Source: Leuctra nigra
Lineage: Eukaryota; Arthropoda; Insecta; Plecoptera; Leuctridae
Reading direction: 5' to 3'
Length of the DNA: 64,000 nucleotides
Assembly: GCA_934045905.1 (NCBI GenBank)
Contig: OW203767.1
Coordinates: forward strand, 10,977,073 to 11,041,072
Below the pieces are notes generated by a model, which was not told the DNA's origin, made no database searches, and was given only the letters and a program-made list of their open reading frames with translations. Shown one piece after another: positions 48,601 to 59,975 of the stretch (positions are counted from its first letter, which is position 1; each line of letters starts with the position of its first letter). The translations under genes were made by a program, and so were the position numbers.

Positions 48601-51600
48601 GAAATAAGATACAATCTTTCCTGATAAAATGTAGATAATAACTTTGAAATTGAATTAGTTCAGTTTATATGTCCACATTTCATTCAGCGGTGATAAAAAA
48701 TATCCGAGTTCAAAGTTGCACTTTACGTCAATTTATTAAGGTACATGTATCGCTCTCAATATTCTAAGATCACCTAGTATCTCATTACTTGATCAGACAA
48801 GCGAGTATGTACAAGAGAGCTGCGCACGCTGTGTAATGAAACATTGTGTGTGACATTGTCACCGCGTGGTCGGAGAGCTCGTTGTGACGATGTATAAACC
48901 TTTATTCCATTCCAGTGGCGTACCTATCGGGTGCCTCGACTAGCGAAATGCCAGGGCCTTGGCATTGTGGGGGGGGGGGGGGGGGGCAACACTCTCTCAG
49001 ATATAGCAAGGTTTCATTAAATGGATTGTTATTTTCCCGGATTGTTCTTTTTGATATAGATGGTACATAGCACATCCATAGGAATTAATTTGCAAGTATT
49101 TTTTTCGCGGTAGCAATAGACTCAGTGTAGATTATCAATATGTTTTTTACAGCCATCGTTCAGAGATGGGCAGTATAACTGCTCTACCAGAGGAAAACGC
49201 TCTTTGTAACGCGTTGATGAGCGAGCTTTCGTATTGCATGCCAATTAAACTTGGTGTGAAATTTACTGCGTAATTACAGACCTTGGGAAACCTCTTTCAA
49301 CAAGGTTAATTAATTCAGAAAATCAATTGATTCATTGATTCATTTTTATTTAAAATAACCTCAAGCGAGAAGAACTTGAACATCGATTTATTGATAATAT
49401 TGGATACAATATTTCGTCCTATTTGGCAGAACTTCTTCAGGTTTCAAACAAATGTCAACCTGAAGAAGTTCTGTGAAACAGGACGAAATATTGTATGCAA
49501 TTATAATAAATCTAGTGGAGCGGTCGCACCACGCCAGCCAAGTCGTACGGCGCGCGCACACTCTCATTTAAAAAGGCTGGAGCAACCCACTTTTACTGTA
49601 AGCATCAAAGTGGCATTTTCGGCCTACTGGATCTTAAAAATGGAAAATCTCACATTGTTGCGAAATATATTGATTTCGATGCCCCCGGACACCTGCTTTT
49701 GGCACAAAACAAACTAGCAGCAAATCTCAGTGAGTGTCGTCGTATTCAATTATATTCCAAGTTACTTCTGCTTTACCGTCACATCCCCACCCTTCTAAAC
49801 AAAGCACCGTGCATTCCTACGATTCTTACACTTTTAGCCACAGCTTTCAGCAACCCTGTACACCTCCTCGAATGGAAATACTAAATTATACTAACTATTT
49901 GTTATCTCCTTTTTACTGTAAACGCAGTGTTTCAACAAAGCTAATAATAACTTGACATGCCTTTCTAGTTAAAAAAATAAATATTTGGCGTCGTTTTTAA
50001 GTACATTCTAGCTGTTTGTACATACACAGGTTCGTATATATTTTATTCCTGACCTATACTTCTAATGCGTCAAGTCCTATTTGATGATTTTTTTAAAAGT
50101 GTTGCCTTTGCTAATATTTTGATATCACTAATTTTCAGAGCTGAATTTTAGTTTTATTTTATTTTTTAGTTGGGAGGTTTCGCTGGTATTTTTACATGGA
50201 GTTATATATATTAATAAATTTAATACAATTTAATATAACAATGCCATTTATATGCAATTTTTCCAAAAATATTTCCACAAAGACGAACAACATGTTAATT
50301 TTCTTTATCATATTGTCATGACCATAATTAACTAGTTTAATTTGTAGTTTAATTAATAATACTTTTGCAATTGATATAATAAATGTAAAATGGTGTTATA
50401 ATTATATCATATTATCAGGTTTAATTACAGTAAAGTAGTTATAATCCCAGAAAAAAATACTCCGTGTAAAAAAGGCAGCCAAGTCTCTTTACTTTAAAAA
50501 ACTCCAAAACCGAAAAGTAGTGATATCAAAAAAGTAGCCAAGTCAATGACATTTCCAAATATTTAATCGCATTTTTGAAATAAAAGAATAAACAACGAGA
50601 AATACTTTACAAAAGGACTTGGCGCATCGTTTTTTTAAAGACATCATTCTATCCTAAAAGTGGAAAGAAATTTACAAGTAGGAACATTTTCCTCTTTCTA
50701 TTAGAGTTAGAATCTATGAATCAAGCTACTTTTAGTAATGGCTATTTTATAGTTTTGTCAATGGCGATAGAAGAAAGATTTCATGCTGTAATAGATAAGT
50801 TATATGTGATGGAAGAATTAAATAACAATTGGAAGTGGGCTCATACATATTCTTGCAGTACTGTTATTATGGTGATATTAGAAGGGTATCTTTTCATAAT
50901 TTGATCTTAACTGAAGGAAATCATGAAACGTTGTCAAATAATTACTAACTATCTATGGAACACTATTATATATTTTTAAAGTATAAAGTTAAATTTTTTA
51001 ATAGAAATACAATGTGACTCTGTACTTTGTGAAATGTATTGTTATAAAATGTGGAATTATTAAAATGTATTTCATGATGAGAAGGTATAACGCATGAGAC
51101 TTAATTATGTTGACCACGAAACAATATTACGAAGATAACTTTTGTGTATTTATAGAAAACATAGACAACAAGTTTCATCGCGTATATATTCAAATAGAAA
51201 ATATTTTACAGTAGGTATGTATAATATGTAATTGAAAGATGTTTCCCTATTATTCTAAAAATTCTTAATGACTGTTGTATATAAATGGCTTATGCTTATG
51301 AATAGAATAATGTCTTTAATAAAACGATGCGCCAAGTCCTTTTGTAAAGTATTTCTCGGTGTTTATTCTTTTATTTCAAAAATACGATTAAATATTTGGA
51401 AATGTCATTGACTTGGCTACTTTTTTGATATCACTACTTTTCGGTTTTGGAGTTTTTTAAAGTAAAGAGACTTGGCTGCCTTTTTTACACGGAGTGTTTT
51501 TTTTCTGGGATATCACTTCTTTTGTTAGTTTATTCATACAGCTTGTAGCACATGTCCGAGCAAGGACTAATTTCTTTAAAAAAATACGCCTCAACCGATT

Positions 51601-54600
51601 TGGATAGGTACTAAGAAAAGTTGCGTTTGGTAAAAGATTAAAATGATTATCCAAGAAGAATAGCTTAGGTTTCGTACCAATCGGTCCAGCCGTTTTCGAT
51701 ATATGACGCCACTTCCGGTTTTGAAATAGCGGCCGAAAATAATGTCGTCTTGAATTCATAATTATAAGTCCTACAAAATTACATAATTTGATTGCAATCG
51801 GTACAGCCGTTTACGATATATAACGTCACGTTCGGTTTTAAAAATGGGGGCCGAGAACACTGCAACCTTGAATTTATAATTATTTACTATGTACGTTTAC
51901 TAATATCTATTTAAATGTATAAAGTGGTGAATTTAGTGTCATTTAGCATATTTATGACGTAATTTAGCATATTTATGACGTCATTTCCGGTATAGGTAAT
52001 AAGAAAACAATCTAGTTTTATCTAGTTGATACTTCATGAACGACCATCTGAATTCATAATCCCTATATTTCCGTAAAATCGGTCATGCCGTTTGTAATAT
52101 ATGACGTCACTTCCGGTTTCATTTAGTGGTTCCTGCCGCCATTTCCGGTACCGTTTATTTATTTATTCATTTTTCACAATTGATTTTTCAAATAAATAGC
52201 AGAATAAATACGCAGGAGCTAGTTCAGTAGCAATCGGTACAGGCGTTTTAGATATATGACGTCACTTCCGGTTTCAGGAATGGCGGCCGAGAACACTGCT
52301 ACCCTGAATTTATAAATTGTATTGTCTATGTTACAATGTAAGTTAATTATGTATGTATTTTAAGTATAATTTGTTGAAATAAGTTAAATATTGCGTATTT
52401 ATGACGTCACTTCCGGTTTAGAAAATAAGAAAATAATATTTTTTTATTGATACTTCATATATATGACCATCTAAATCGAATGGCGCTAATTTCGTTCTAA
52501 TCGGTTCAGACGTTTTTGAGATATGACGTCACTTCCGGTTTAAAAATGGCGGCACAAAAAATCACAAGAGGCAAGGTATCATCAGACGCCAAAAGTGCAT
52601 ATGTGGTAACAGTTTCAGGTTGATCGGTTCAGCCGCTTAGGCTGTGGCCCTGTCAACGGGGTTGCCTGATATCAGAATCATCATCAGAATCAGAAAGTGA
52701 TGTAATTTCACGTTTTTCAAGTCCCTCTAACTCGCAAACGGCATAACCTATTGTTCCCAAATTTGGATCATGTGGTAGGGTGGGCCATAGCTCGAAATTA
52801 AGATATTTCGCAACAATGTGAGATTTTCCAATTTAAAGATCCAGTAGGCCGAAAATACCATCTTATTGCTTACAGTAAAAGTGTTTGGTCTGCTCCTCAG
52901 TTTATTAGACATTTACGGTATGTTGAGTGAGTGTGAGTGTATAGTACGACTTGGCTGGGTGGAGCGACCGCTCCACTAGATTAAAAAAACACGTACTTTT
53001 TGTTTCATTGCGGAGGCTAAAAGTCCATGATGAGATCATATTACCAGGCAATGGTACTTGGATAATGATACTGGATAATGATACTTGGATACTTTGTGCT
53101 CTATCTCATCCATACACCTATTAATTGCCTTCTGTATTAATTGTCATTTTTCACTGTCATAATCACACTTGTACAAGGCTCAAGAGGACACCTATGTAGC
53201 CCTTTACACTAGCCGCCCTGCCTCCGGCAGGTAAATTCACAACAATAACATCAAATTCAATTCCGGTTATAAAAAAATGTGAATCCTAATTTAGTTGTGC
53301 CCTCTCTCTATTTTGATTTGCAAATCTCCCACCCCCCTAGGAAAACGTCTGAAATGATCGTTTTCAACCGTTTTCTCTACAACATAAGGAGTTAAGAAAT
53401 CAAATCAACGTATCAGGTATAATACAACTACAGTAATTACATTTTTTAGTTTTAATTGAAAATGCGTACAAACTTTGTGGTTTCAACACTGCAATCAAGA
53501 GAGTTAAAAGTCCATGATGAGATCATATTACCAATGATACTTGGAATTTAGCAGAGAGCCGAGTTGCAAAGTGATAAACAACGCTCATTCAGAAAATGTC
53601 ACGTACGCAGAATGATTTAATGTGACAGGCGCTCGAGATTGTATGCGAACCAAATCTCCCCTTCCACTATAGGTGCTGGAAGTAAGATTTCCACTCCAAA
53701 ATATTCGAATCTTAGTCAGAAGTTTTCTTCGTCATTATGCATCCAATTGATCTGATTTTTTGTATGTAGATAACTAAAAGAATGAGCTTTGTTTGTATGT
53801 TTTTGAAATATTTTTATTCGCTCTGTGAAAGTCACAATATATTACTGAATATCATTGTTTTTTTCTTAAATTTAGGGGTTGTTTTGGGGACTTGGGGATA
53901 AAGTTGTGAACGCCATTAAGACAAAATAGCAACACTGAAACATGGGCCATTATTTCAATATTATTCTGCCGCAAAGAGAACGAAATTATCTCAATTTTTG
54001 CGCTAGTAAAATTTAAATTGGTAACACTACCCATTTATAGGCTAAATTAGCACTTTGAAGAGCCGTCTTAAGAAAAAAGTTTAAAACCTTCACACATCAA
54101 ACCATAGTATGCGTTTCATTCATATTATGTGAAATTTCCAGTCCGATCAGTTCAGTAGTTTGATCAGTGCAGTGTCTCTTCCATTGGAAATTTTTTGGGG
54201 GCCCGCGGTATATTGCGCCATAGCTGAAAAATCTGTATGTAGTCCATGTAGCAAGAGGTTAATTTAAACTGAGAATATAAGCCCCGGAATTAAATTGCAG
54301 TAAGATCGAATTTTATGAAGTGGAGTTTAAGCTAACTGTAGCTTAAACTAATGGTAATACCGGTTCTAAGTTTGTTGTTTACAGTTTCTGACAGTTCTGT
54401 ACGCACCGTAAGTGAATGGCGCGCTGGATACGCTGCCGTGATTGGCCAGCATTGAGTACGCTATGAGACGAACCAGAGAAAATACCTAGATAAACAATAT
54501 TAATTAATAATAATATCATTATCATCGCTTGTCATGAAGATAACATTGGTTTGTGAAGGATGAAGGTATTAGAGCTAAAAGTGTTTTTCACACATGTAGC

Positions 54601-55039
54601 TTTAGCAGTCATTGATTTCACATACATTTCATCATAGATTTCGGGTTTATTTGAAGAAAAAATATGTTTTGTATGGAAATTCCATCTGGAAGATCTTTTT
54701 TTTCATTTCGTTGATTTATTGGAACTTACAGAAAACCTTGCCAAATAGAACATGAAATATTTAATTATGAGTTAGGTACACAAATCATACAAAAACTATA
54801 CAAATTCTTCCTACACATTTTGAGAATCTCGAAATATGATCAGAATATTTTATTAGCGACTCAAAAAGCACAATATTCACATTTACAATATTTCTTCTAT
54901 TACATCCACAGCCAAACTATGTAATACTTGTAGTAGCGTCACGCTGTAAAAAGTTGCAAATGTTCACACTCACCGAATTCGAAATTCCAACAATAAGAGA
55001 TCCAGTCCATAAACTATCACAACAATATTTAGTCGACAT
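45673..55039 (-). CDS. Gene E: divergent small four-membrane-segment protein
   Basis: Exons (minus strand): 55039-54974, 54485-54407, 46840-46758, 46679-46526 and 45758-45673, with phases 0,1,0,1 and 155 residues. It starts MSTKYCCDSLWTGSLIVGIS. Exon 2 (VFSLVRLIAYSMLANHGSVS...) is 79 nt, 21 nt longer than in A-D. Exon 3 is VRGVLVVLAAVNAIEMILNC ending LIYGIVK. Exon 4, again exactly 154 nt, is EKVNYIYSWIATFNVFIPLN and on. Exon 5 ends in a basic, aromatic tail (VVRRYHKQLVNWYASHNQLR). It lacks the CLLPW motif of A-D and has no exon-4 array, so it is the most distant member. Intron 2 is 7.6 kb and filled with nested transposons. Exon 2 was located by splice sites and phase, not by strong similarity, so it is the least certain exon. 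Confidence 0.75.
48511..48792. repeat. Two related segments in intron 2 of gene E
   Basis: 48511-48557 and 48741-48792 share CATGTATC-CTCTCAAT-TTCTAAGATCACCTA and TATCTCATTACTTGA, 230 bp apart in direct orientation. The minus strand beyond the second reads an open stretch with a hydrophobic end (YTACAALLYILACLIK) before TAA. Not enough to call a gene. Confidence 0.5.
50445..51510. repeat. Nested foldback element with about 190-bp arms
   Basis: It starts TCCCAGAAAAAAATACTCCG and ends with the reverse complement. Arms run to CTTGGCGCATCG / CGATGCGCCAAG. GCCAAG words recur in each arm (50478, 50537, 50616), as in the 17378 foldback. The interior (about 690 bp) has only an unrecognised frame of 62 residues. 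Confidence 0.8.
51680..52560. repeat. Imperfect tandem repeats with GACGTCACTTCCGG motif
   Basis: The phrase 'gatatatgacgtcacttccg', often preceded by 'aatcggt-cag-cgttt' and followed by 'atggcgg', recurs about seven times (near 51700, 51820, 51960, 52105, 52250, 52400 and 52525) at irregular spacing of 100-160 bp. A weak relative occurs near 32236. Confidence 0.7.
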
Positions 55040-56144
55040 GACACAAAATATTAAAATTTCAATCGCTATCGCATAGACGTAAAGCCTGCCTCAAACTTAC
55101 GCAAATTAATAGTCAATAAGAAGTTAATTGTGGTATATAGTGAAGTGATATCGTTATCTTTCTTCTTGAACCAAGTGGCATTTTATCTGTACTTCGCAGC
55201 CTCAACAAGCAATTATTTCAATATTATAATTCATGGTCAGATCGTGAGGTCATTGGAATGCGAATATTGCACGCATTGGTACAGTGTGGATTCCATTCCG
55301 TCACATTCATGACCGGGGATTGGAATTCACTCAAAACTCTTCATTATTGGGATATAACGAGGCCTGGGTAAGCGAACGGATAAAACGGTAAAATAAAATT
55401 TAAAGACTAAATAATGCCACACATTGGAGTACACTATGACCTCTGTTACGACCTCGAAGTGTTAAATACGATATTTTTGGTAAAATAATCGTGTTTAACA
55501 CTTTGAAGTCGTACCAAGTGTCATAAAGTACTATACAGTTTGCGGCATTATTTAGTCTATTAGGCTGTAATAGGTCATTATTATCTGATTTTTAAAAATT
55601 TTATCAGCGTGATAAGAAATTTCAACAAATCGCTTTGAAGAACCGTGCTTTTCCCGTTCGCTTACTCATAGGAAATAAAAATTTCACATTTCTACTCGGA
55701 CAATCCGCACAGAAATGGAGCATTTTGTTGATTTTGTGTGGATTCAAATCATCCTCTCTAACCAATCATTGTTGGTACAATAAATATTTACTATTGTGTT
55801 CTTTAGGGCACATTATCATTAGTTTAAGCTTCAAAATATGGTTTATTACAATTATTATACTGTTAATATACTGTATACTGTATACTGTATTATACAGTTA
55901 ATGTAGCCCGAGGTTAGTTTAAACTGAGTAAATAAGCTCCGGAGCTAGGCTGCAGTATATACCCCATTTCACCCAAGTAATACACTCAAGAAATAACAGA
56001 AATAATAACGCGTTGATAAAGGAACCTTATGTGTTTCAAGAATTGTTGAATATCAACTGGAAATCAGGTGGGGAAAAGTGCATTTGTGTCAACTTTTTCA
56101 TTTAAGTTGGTCCTGCCGAGAGTTTACATTACCGATTAGATACA
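55040..56144. other. Region upstream of gene E
   Basis: The gene E promoter region followed by a hairpin MITE (55404-55558) and a partial member of the GGGCCATATTA family (about 55805-55960). No protein gene was recognised. Confidence 0.45.
55404..55558. mobile_element. Hairpin MITE
   Basis: The ends AGACTAAATAATGCC and GGCATTATTTAGTCT are inverted. The interior arms (ACGACCTCGAAGTGTTAAA / TTTAACACTTTGAAGTCGT) pair as well, making a 155-bp hairpin. Confidence 0.75.
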
Positions 56145-58784
56145 TTTAGTTTTAGTTTTAGTTTTATTTATTGTCATATTTGATCAAATACATGATATAA
56201 TGACAGTCAAAGATACATAGACAAAGATAAGTAGTACACAAATACAAGTTAACAATGAAGGTAATCATTCCCTAACCTGAATACAATTCATTGAATGAAT
56301 AAAAACAAGAGCTAATTAAAAACAACTTTAAGGACATTTTAAAATCAACTCCATTTTTATCTTTTAAATGTTGAGGTAGAGCATTATAAAATTTAGACCC
56401 TTGATAGGTTGGACTTTTCTCGTACAGTGCAAGTTTATGTTTTAAAAGTTTGAAGTCCTCTTTGTGTCTTGTTGCATATTGATGGTCAAATGCATTTACA
56501 GGAGATCTCTTGTCATTGCCTACAACAAACATAATACAATTAAAAATATAAAGGCTAGGAAGAGTCAGGATGTTAAAACGCTTAAAAAGGGGTTTGCATG
56601 AGTCTTTAAAATAAATGTCAGCGCAAGGATTGAAGCTGGCTCTTGCCATGTACCGCAGGGTCCTTTTTTGTAAAGTAAAAAGTCTCTTAGCTCCAGAAGA
56701 ATGGCCCCATAATATAATACCGTAATTTAAGTGAGATTGGATAAATGAGAAATATACCATCTTTACGGTGCTGATATTTGTTATGTCCATTAGTTTTCTT
56801 ATCAAGAAGCAACCTGAGGCGACACGTGCACTGATCATTTGAATATGGTTGCTCCAGTCTAGTGTTTCGTTGAGCTGGACTCCCAAGAACTTCGTTGTCT
56901 CTGCCTCCGCGATGCTGGTACCTTCTAGCCGAATGAGTAGACTTTCTTCTTTCTTCTTCCATTTTGTATTGAATTGCATAAATACTGTTTTCTTTTTATT
57001 TAAGATCATGTAGTTATCATTACTCCACGCCTCGATCTGCTGTGCTGCCTCATTTGATAAGTCGCCGAGATACTTTGTGTCCGTCGAGATCAGCTGATTC
57101 GTGTCGTCGGCGAACAGTGTCAAAGTTCCTGCTGTTATAATTCCGGGAAGGTCATTGGTGAAGAGGATGAATAAATACGGAGAAATTATTGACCCTTGCG
57201 GCATTCCGACATTTGTTGTAAGTCCGTCCGAGAGGTGTGAAGTGGTCTTGCCCGATATGAACACTCTTTGCTCTCTGTCCGACAGGTAAGATCTGATCCA
57301 ATCGTTGGCGACTCCGCGAATTCCCAGTAGGTTGAGTTTGTGGAGTAAGAGTGTGTGATTGACACTGTCGAAAGCTTTGCTGAAGTCGTAGAATATGCCA
57401 ACGGTGCCTTTGTTATTATCAAGAGATTGAAGAATGTCGTCTATGAAGCTGGCGAGAGCGGTTATAGTTGACCTTCCTTTCATGAAACCGTGTTGATTTG
57501 TATTAAGAAGCAAAAATTTATTGAGGAAAGACAAAAGTCTTAGACAGAAGGCCGATTCGAGGAGTTTAGAGAAGACTGATAAAAGAGCGATAGGCCTGTA
57601 ATTTTCAATTTTCATTCGCTCCCCGGATTTGAAGACAGGAATTATCTTGGCAGTTTTGAGACATGTAGGGAAGGATCCTTGTTCGAACGAGTGATTTATT
57701 ATGTGAATAAGTGGTTCCATGATGAAGGGTGCCGCATATTTGACGAGGAAACAAGGAATTTCATCAATACCTGCTGAAGTCTTAGACCCTATTTTTTCAA
57801 TGATAGAGTAGTATTCCTTAGGTGTCAAAGGATATAAAAATATGATATTCTGGCTAGTGGAGACTGGGTATTGGGGTGGGGATGGTCGAGTAATGGCTTC
57901 CCGCGACTCAAGCATTTTCACTGCTGCGTTTTTGAAGTGATTATTAAGACGAGATGCTATTTCCTGTTGCGAGGTTATTAATTCTTCACCTTCTTCAAGT
58001 CGAATATCTACGTTAGAACGATGGCTTTTACCGTAGTGATTAGAATTTACAATACTCCAGGCAGTCTTTGCTTTGTTTGATGATGATTGTAAAGTTAAAT
58101 CGTTGGTAGCTTTTTTCGCCTCCGTTATCATCTTCATGTAAGTTCGTTTAAGGGAAATATAGTTGATCTTGTCCTCAGCTGAATGACCTGGTCTTCTCGT
58201 AGCACGGTAGGACTTCTTTACAGACAGGGACATGTCGCGAAGCTCTTGGGTGAACCATGGATTATTTGGTTTATTATGATTTCTATTAAGTTTCATCTTC
58301 TTTTTTGGAAATACGTCGTTGAACACTCTAAGGAACGTGCGTAGGAACTCATCGTATTTGTCGTCCAGCGACGCTTTCGAGTAGACGGCGTCCCACGTGA
58401 CTTCGCTGATCCCGAGTATGAAGGACTCAATCTGACACTTTTTGAAGCTTCTTGATTCGTTTTCTAAAGTCTCTGTAGCGGGGGGTAATAATTCTATTGT
58501 TAATGCTTGAAACAGGTGGTCAGAGAGTTCCGGGTCGAACACATAACAGCGAGCATTGCTACCACCCCTGATATTCGTAAATATGTTGTCAATTCTAGTA
58601 CAAGACGTTGCTGTGACACGCGTTGGATCCTTCACCATTTCACGGAGGTTGTGTGATAGTAGCAAGTCCTCCAGCTTGTCTTTGATTCGACTATCTTCCA
58701 TGAAATTTACATTGAAAATGTTATAACTGGCTGGAGCTAAATTCTCTTGCTTTGCTAAGAGTAGGTACTTGCATTGATTCCTTC
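56145..58784 (-). mobile_element. 5'-truncated CR1/Jockey-type LINE
   Basis: The element contains the reverse-transcriptase frame below and a 3' UTR of about 125 bp ending in AATAAA followed by tandem TAAAAC units (plus strand 56145-56166), a simple-repeat tail typical of CR1/L2-like LINEs rather than poly-A. At the 5' side the frame is closed by TGA near 58785, inside the endonuclease domain, so the first part of the endonuclease is missing. No clear target duplication was seen. Confidence 0.85.
56272..58701 (-). CDS. LINE ORF2 fragment: endonuclease C-terminus plus reverse transcriptase
   Basis: 809 residues, uninterrupted. Residues about 1-75 match the end of an apurinic-type endonuclease (RIDNIFTNI and the catalytic-region SDH). 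A linker region to about 310 follows, then the reverse transcriptase: SAGIDEIP, IENYRPIALLSVFSKLLE, FDSVNH within motif A (YDFSKAFDSVNH), motif B GMPQGSIISPYLF and motif C LFADDT, with the catalytic Asp pair present. A C-terminal region of about 180 residues (LGVQLNETLDWSNHI..., RTLRYMARAS) is usual in this group. The frame stays open 27 codons upstream of the chosen ATG. RT motifs are intact, but the missing endonuclease start means it is a dead copy. Confidence 0.88.
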   Translation of the reverse strand: MEDSRIKDKLEDLLLSHNLREMVKDPTRVTATSCTRIDNIFTNIRGGSNARCYVFDPELSDHLFQALTIELLPPATETLENESRSFKKCQIESFILGISEVTWDAVYSKASLDDKYDEFLRTFLRVFNDVFPKKKMKLNRNHNKPNNPWFTQELRDMSLSVKKSYRATRRPGHSAEDKINYISLKRTYMKMITEAKKATNDLTLQSSSNKAKTAWSIVNSNHYGKSHRSNVDIRLEEGEELITSQQEIASRLNNHFKNAAVKMLESREAITRPSPPQYPVSTSQNIIFLYPLTPKEYYSIIEKIGSKTSAGIDEIPCFLVKYAAPFIMEPLIHIINHSFEQGSFPTCLKTAKIIPVFKSGERMKIENYRPIALLSVFSKLLESAFCLRLLSFLNKFLLLNTNQHGFMKGRSTITALASFIDDILQSLDNNKGTVGIFYDFSKAFDSVNHTLLLHKLNLLGIRGVANDWIRSYLSDREQRVFISGKTTSHLSDGLTTNVGMPQGSIISPYLFILFTNDLPGIITAGTLTLFADDTNQLISTDTKYLGDLSNEAAQQIEAWSNDNYMILNKKKTVFMQFNTKWKKKEESLLIRLEGTSIAEAETTKFLGVQLNETLDWSNHIQMISARVASGCFLIRKLMDITNISTVKMVYFSFIQSHLNYGIILWGHSSGAKRLFTLQKRTLRYMARASFNPCADIYFKDSCKPLFKRFNILTLPSLYIFNCIMFVVGNDKRSPVNAFDHQYATRHKEDFKLLKHKLALYEKSPTYQGSKFYNALPQHLKDKNGVDFKMSLKLFLISSCFYSFNELYSG

Positions 58785-59018
58785 AAGATGTGTTTATGAC
58801 GACAAAGTTCTTAATGAATGATTTCTAAAACATGACGTCATACACTCATTAGTCATTAGTCATTACTCATTATCTTAATCAACCTTATCTCATTTAATGC
58901 CGTCAAAAGGAATATATGATATGACATATGATAATAAAACTAATAAAAGCTTGTTAATAATTATTGAATGATTTATTTAATTTAAAACATATGACATGTT
59001 ATGTATACCAATATATGT

Positions 59019-59058
<40 letters not shown>

Positions 59059-59070
59059 ACCATATGTATG

Positions 59071-59160
59071 TATGGTTAGAGCACTGGACCGGCAATTCAG
59101 GGACGTGGGTTCGATCCCCACAGTAGGCAAATCTTTTCAATTTGCAGTTGGTATTAATTA
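59071..59160 (+). mobile_element. SINE, copy 1 (5' truncated)
   Basis: GGTTAGAGCACTGGACCGGC followed by box B GGGTTCGATCCCCAC, then the family body GGCAAATCTTTTCAATTTGC and tail GTTGGTATT. It lacks the first bases of the tRNA-like head. Confidence 0.75.
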
Positions 59161-59362
59161 TCATCACCCTCTCTGAGGTCATCAGAAAAAACCATGTTAG
59201 TCACCTATAAGTACTCATCGTATATGAGAAAAATCCATACGAGAAGGTGAATGTCAGTTGTCAAACGTGGAAAGGATTCCACGGTCTTCTGACCTCTTCA
59301 TCACGCGTCTCGGACTGTAGAAATACAGTTTATATGGAACAAAACCACTGCAGATTGAATAG

Positions 59363-59457
59363 CCTGCTTAGCTTAGTGGTTAGAGCACTGGACCGGCAAT
59401 TCAGGGACGTGAATTCGATCCCCACAGTAGGCAAATCTTTTCAATTTGCAGTTGGTA

Positions 59458-59462
<5 letters not shown>
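59363..59462 (+). mobile_element. SINE, copy 2
   Basis: A complete tRNA-like head: CCTGCTT pairs with AGTAGG, and there is a box B with one change (GAATTCGATCCCC). Body and tail match copy 1, running into (TA)n. Confidence 0.78.
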
Positions 59463-59502
<40 letters not shown>

Positions 59503-59720
59503 TACCAACTGCAATGTGAAAAGACATTCACCTAACTGAGGGATTCAGTAAAAATCATATTTCATACATATGCGCACTCATCTGCTTATGAGAATACCAA
59601 GTCGAATGAAGTTAGTCAGTTGTCAAACGTGGATGAAATTCACGGTCTTCTGACCCTATCTTCAAAATCGGTAAGTTGCTAACGCAGCTTATATTGGAAC
59701 ACAGCCGCTGCACTGTGAAC

Positions 59721-59825
59721 TGCCTCGATAGCTCAGCTGGTAGAGCATCTGACTGGATATCGGAAGGTCGTGGGTTCGAGTCCCACTCGAGGAAAATCTT
59801 TTCACATTGCAGTTGGTATTTATTA
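59721..59825 (+). mobile_element. SINE, copy 3, with well-preserved tRNA-like head
   Basis: CCTCGATAGCTCAGCTGGTA through GTGGGTTCGAGTCCCAC to TCGAGG forms a near-complete cloverleaf (loop CTGGATA). The same AAATCTTTTCA...GCAGTTGGTATT body follows, so it is a SINE, not a tRNA gene. The head differs from copies 1 and 2, suggesting a separate subfamily. Confidence 0.78.
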
Positions 59826-59939
59826 ACATTCACCTAACTGAGGGATTCAGTAAAAATCATATTTCATATATATATATATATATATATAATGTCATGCTTT
59901 AAGGTATAATACTGCGTTATAGAAACTATTATCAACTCC

Positions 59940-59975
59940 GACGTTTCGATTTTATTTTAAAAATCTTCCTCAGGG
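59940..59975 (-). ncRNA. Candidate hammerhead ribozyme half-core in the Penelope-like element
   Basis: The minus strand reads CTGAGGA (fits CUGANGA), then a helix GATTTT...AAAATC, then GAAA and CGTC. This is the stem II side of a hammerhead, and Penelope-like elements are known to carry such ribozymes. I could not confirm stems I and III or the cleavage site. Confidence 0.35.

Larger units (their letters stand above)
49511..52980. mobile_element. 3.5-kb terminal-inverted-repeat element (intron 2 of gene E)
   Basis: Both ends read TCTAGTGGAGCGGTCGC inward. Inverted similarity extends for about 190 bp (ACTTTTACTGTAAGCA and TTTTCGGCCTACTGGATC occur in both). TAA flanks each side if the element is taken as ATCTAG...CTAGAT, again a TWA-like duplication. 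No transposase frame was recognised. It contains a nested foldback (50445-51510) and a tandem of CACTTCCGG units. Confidence 0.75.
58785..59886. other. SINE- and (TA)n-rich spacer
   Basis: Three tRNA-derived SINE copies with (TA)n tracts at about 59024-59055, 59463-59493 and 59868-59888. TA runs probably arose from the SINE tails. No protein gene. Confidence 0.6.

Noticed and set aside
59721..59795. A functional tRNA gene
   Set aside because: The cloverleaf is good, but it is followed by the same non-tRNA body and tail as two neighbouring copies, so it is a SINE head.
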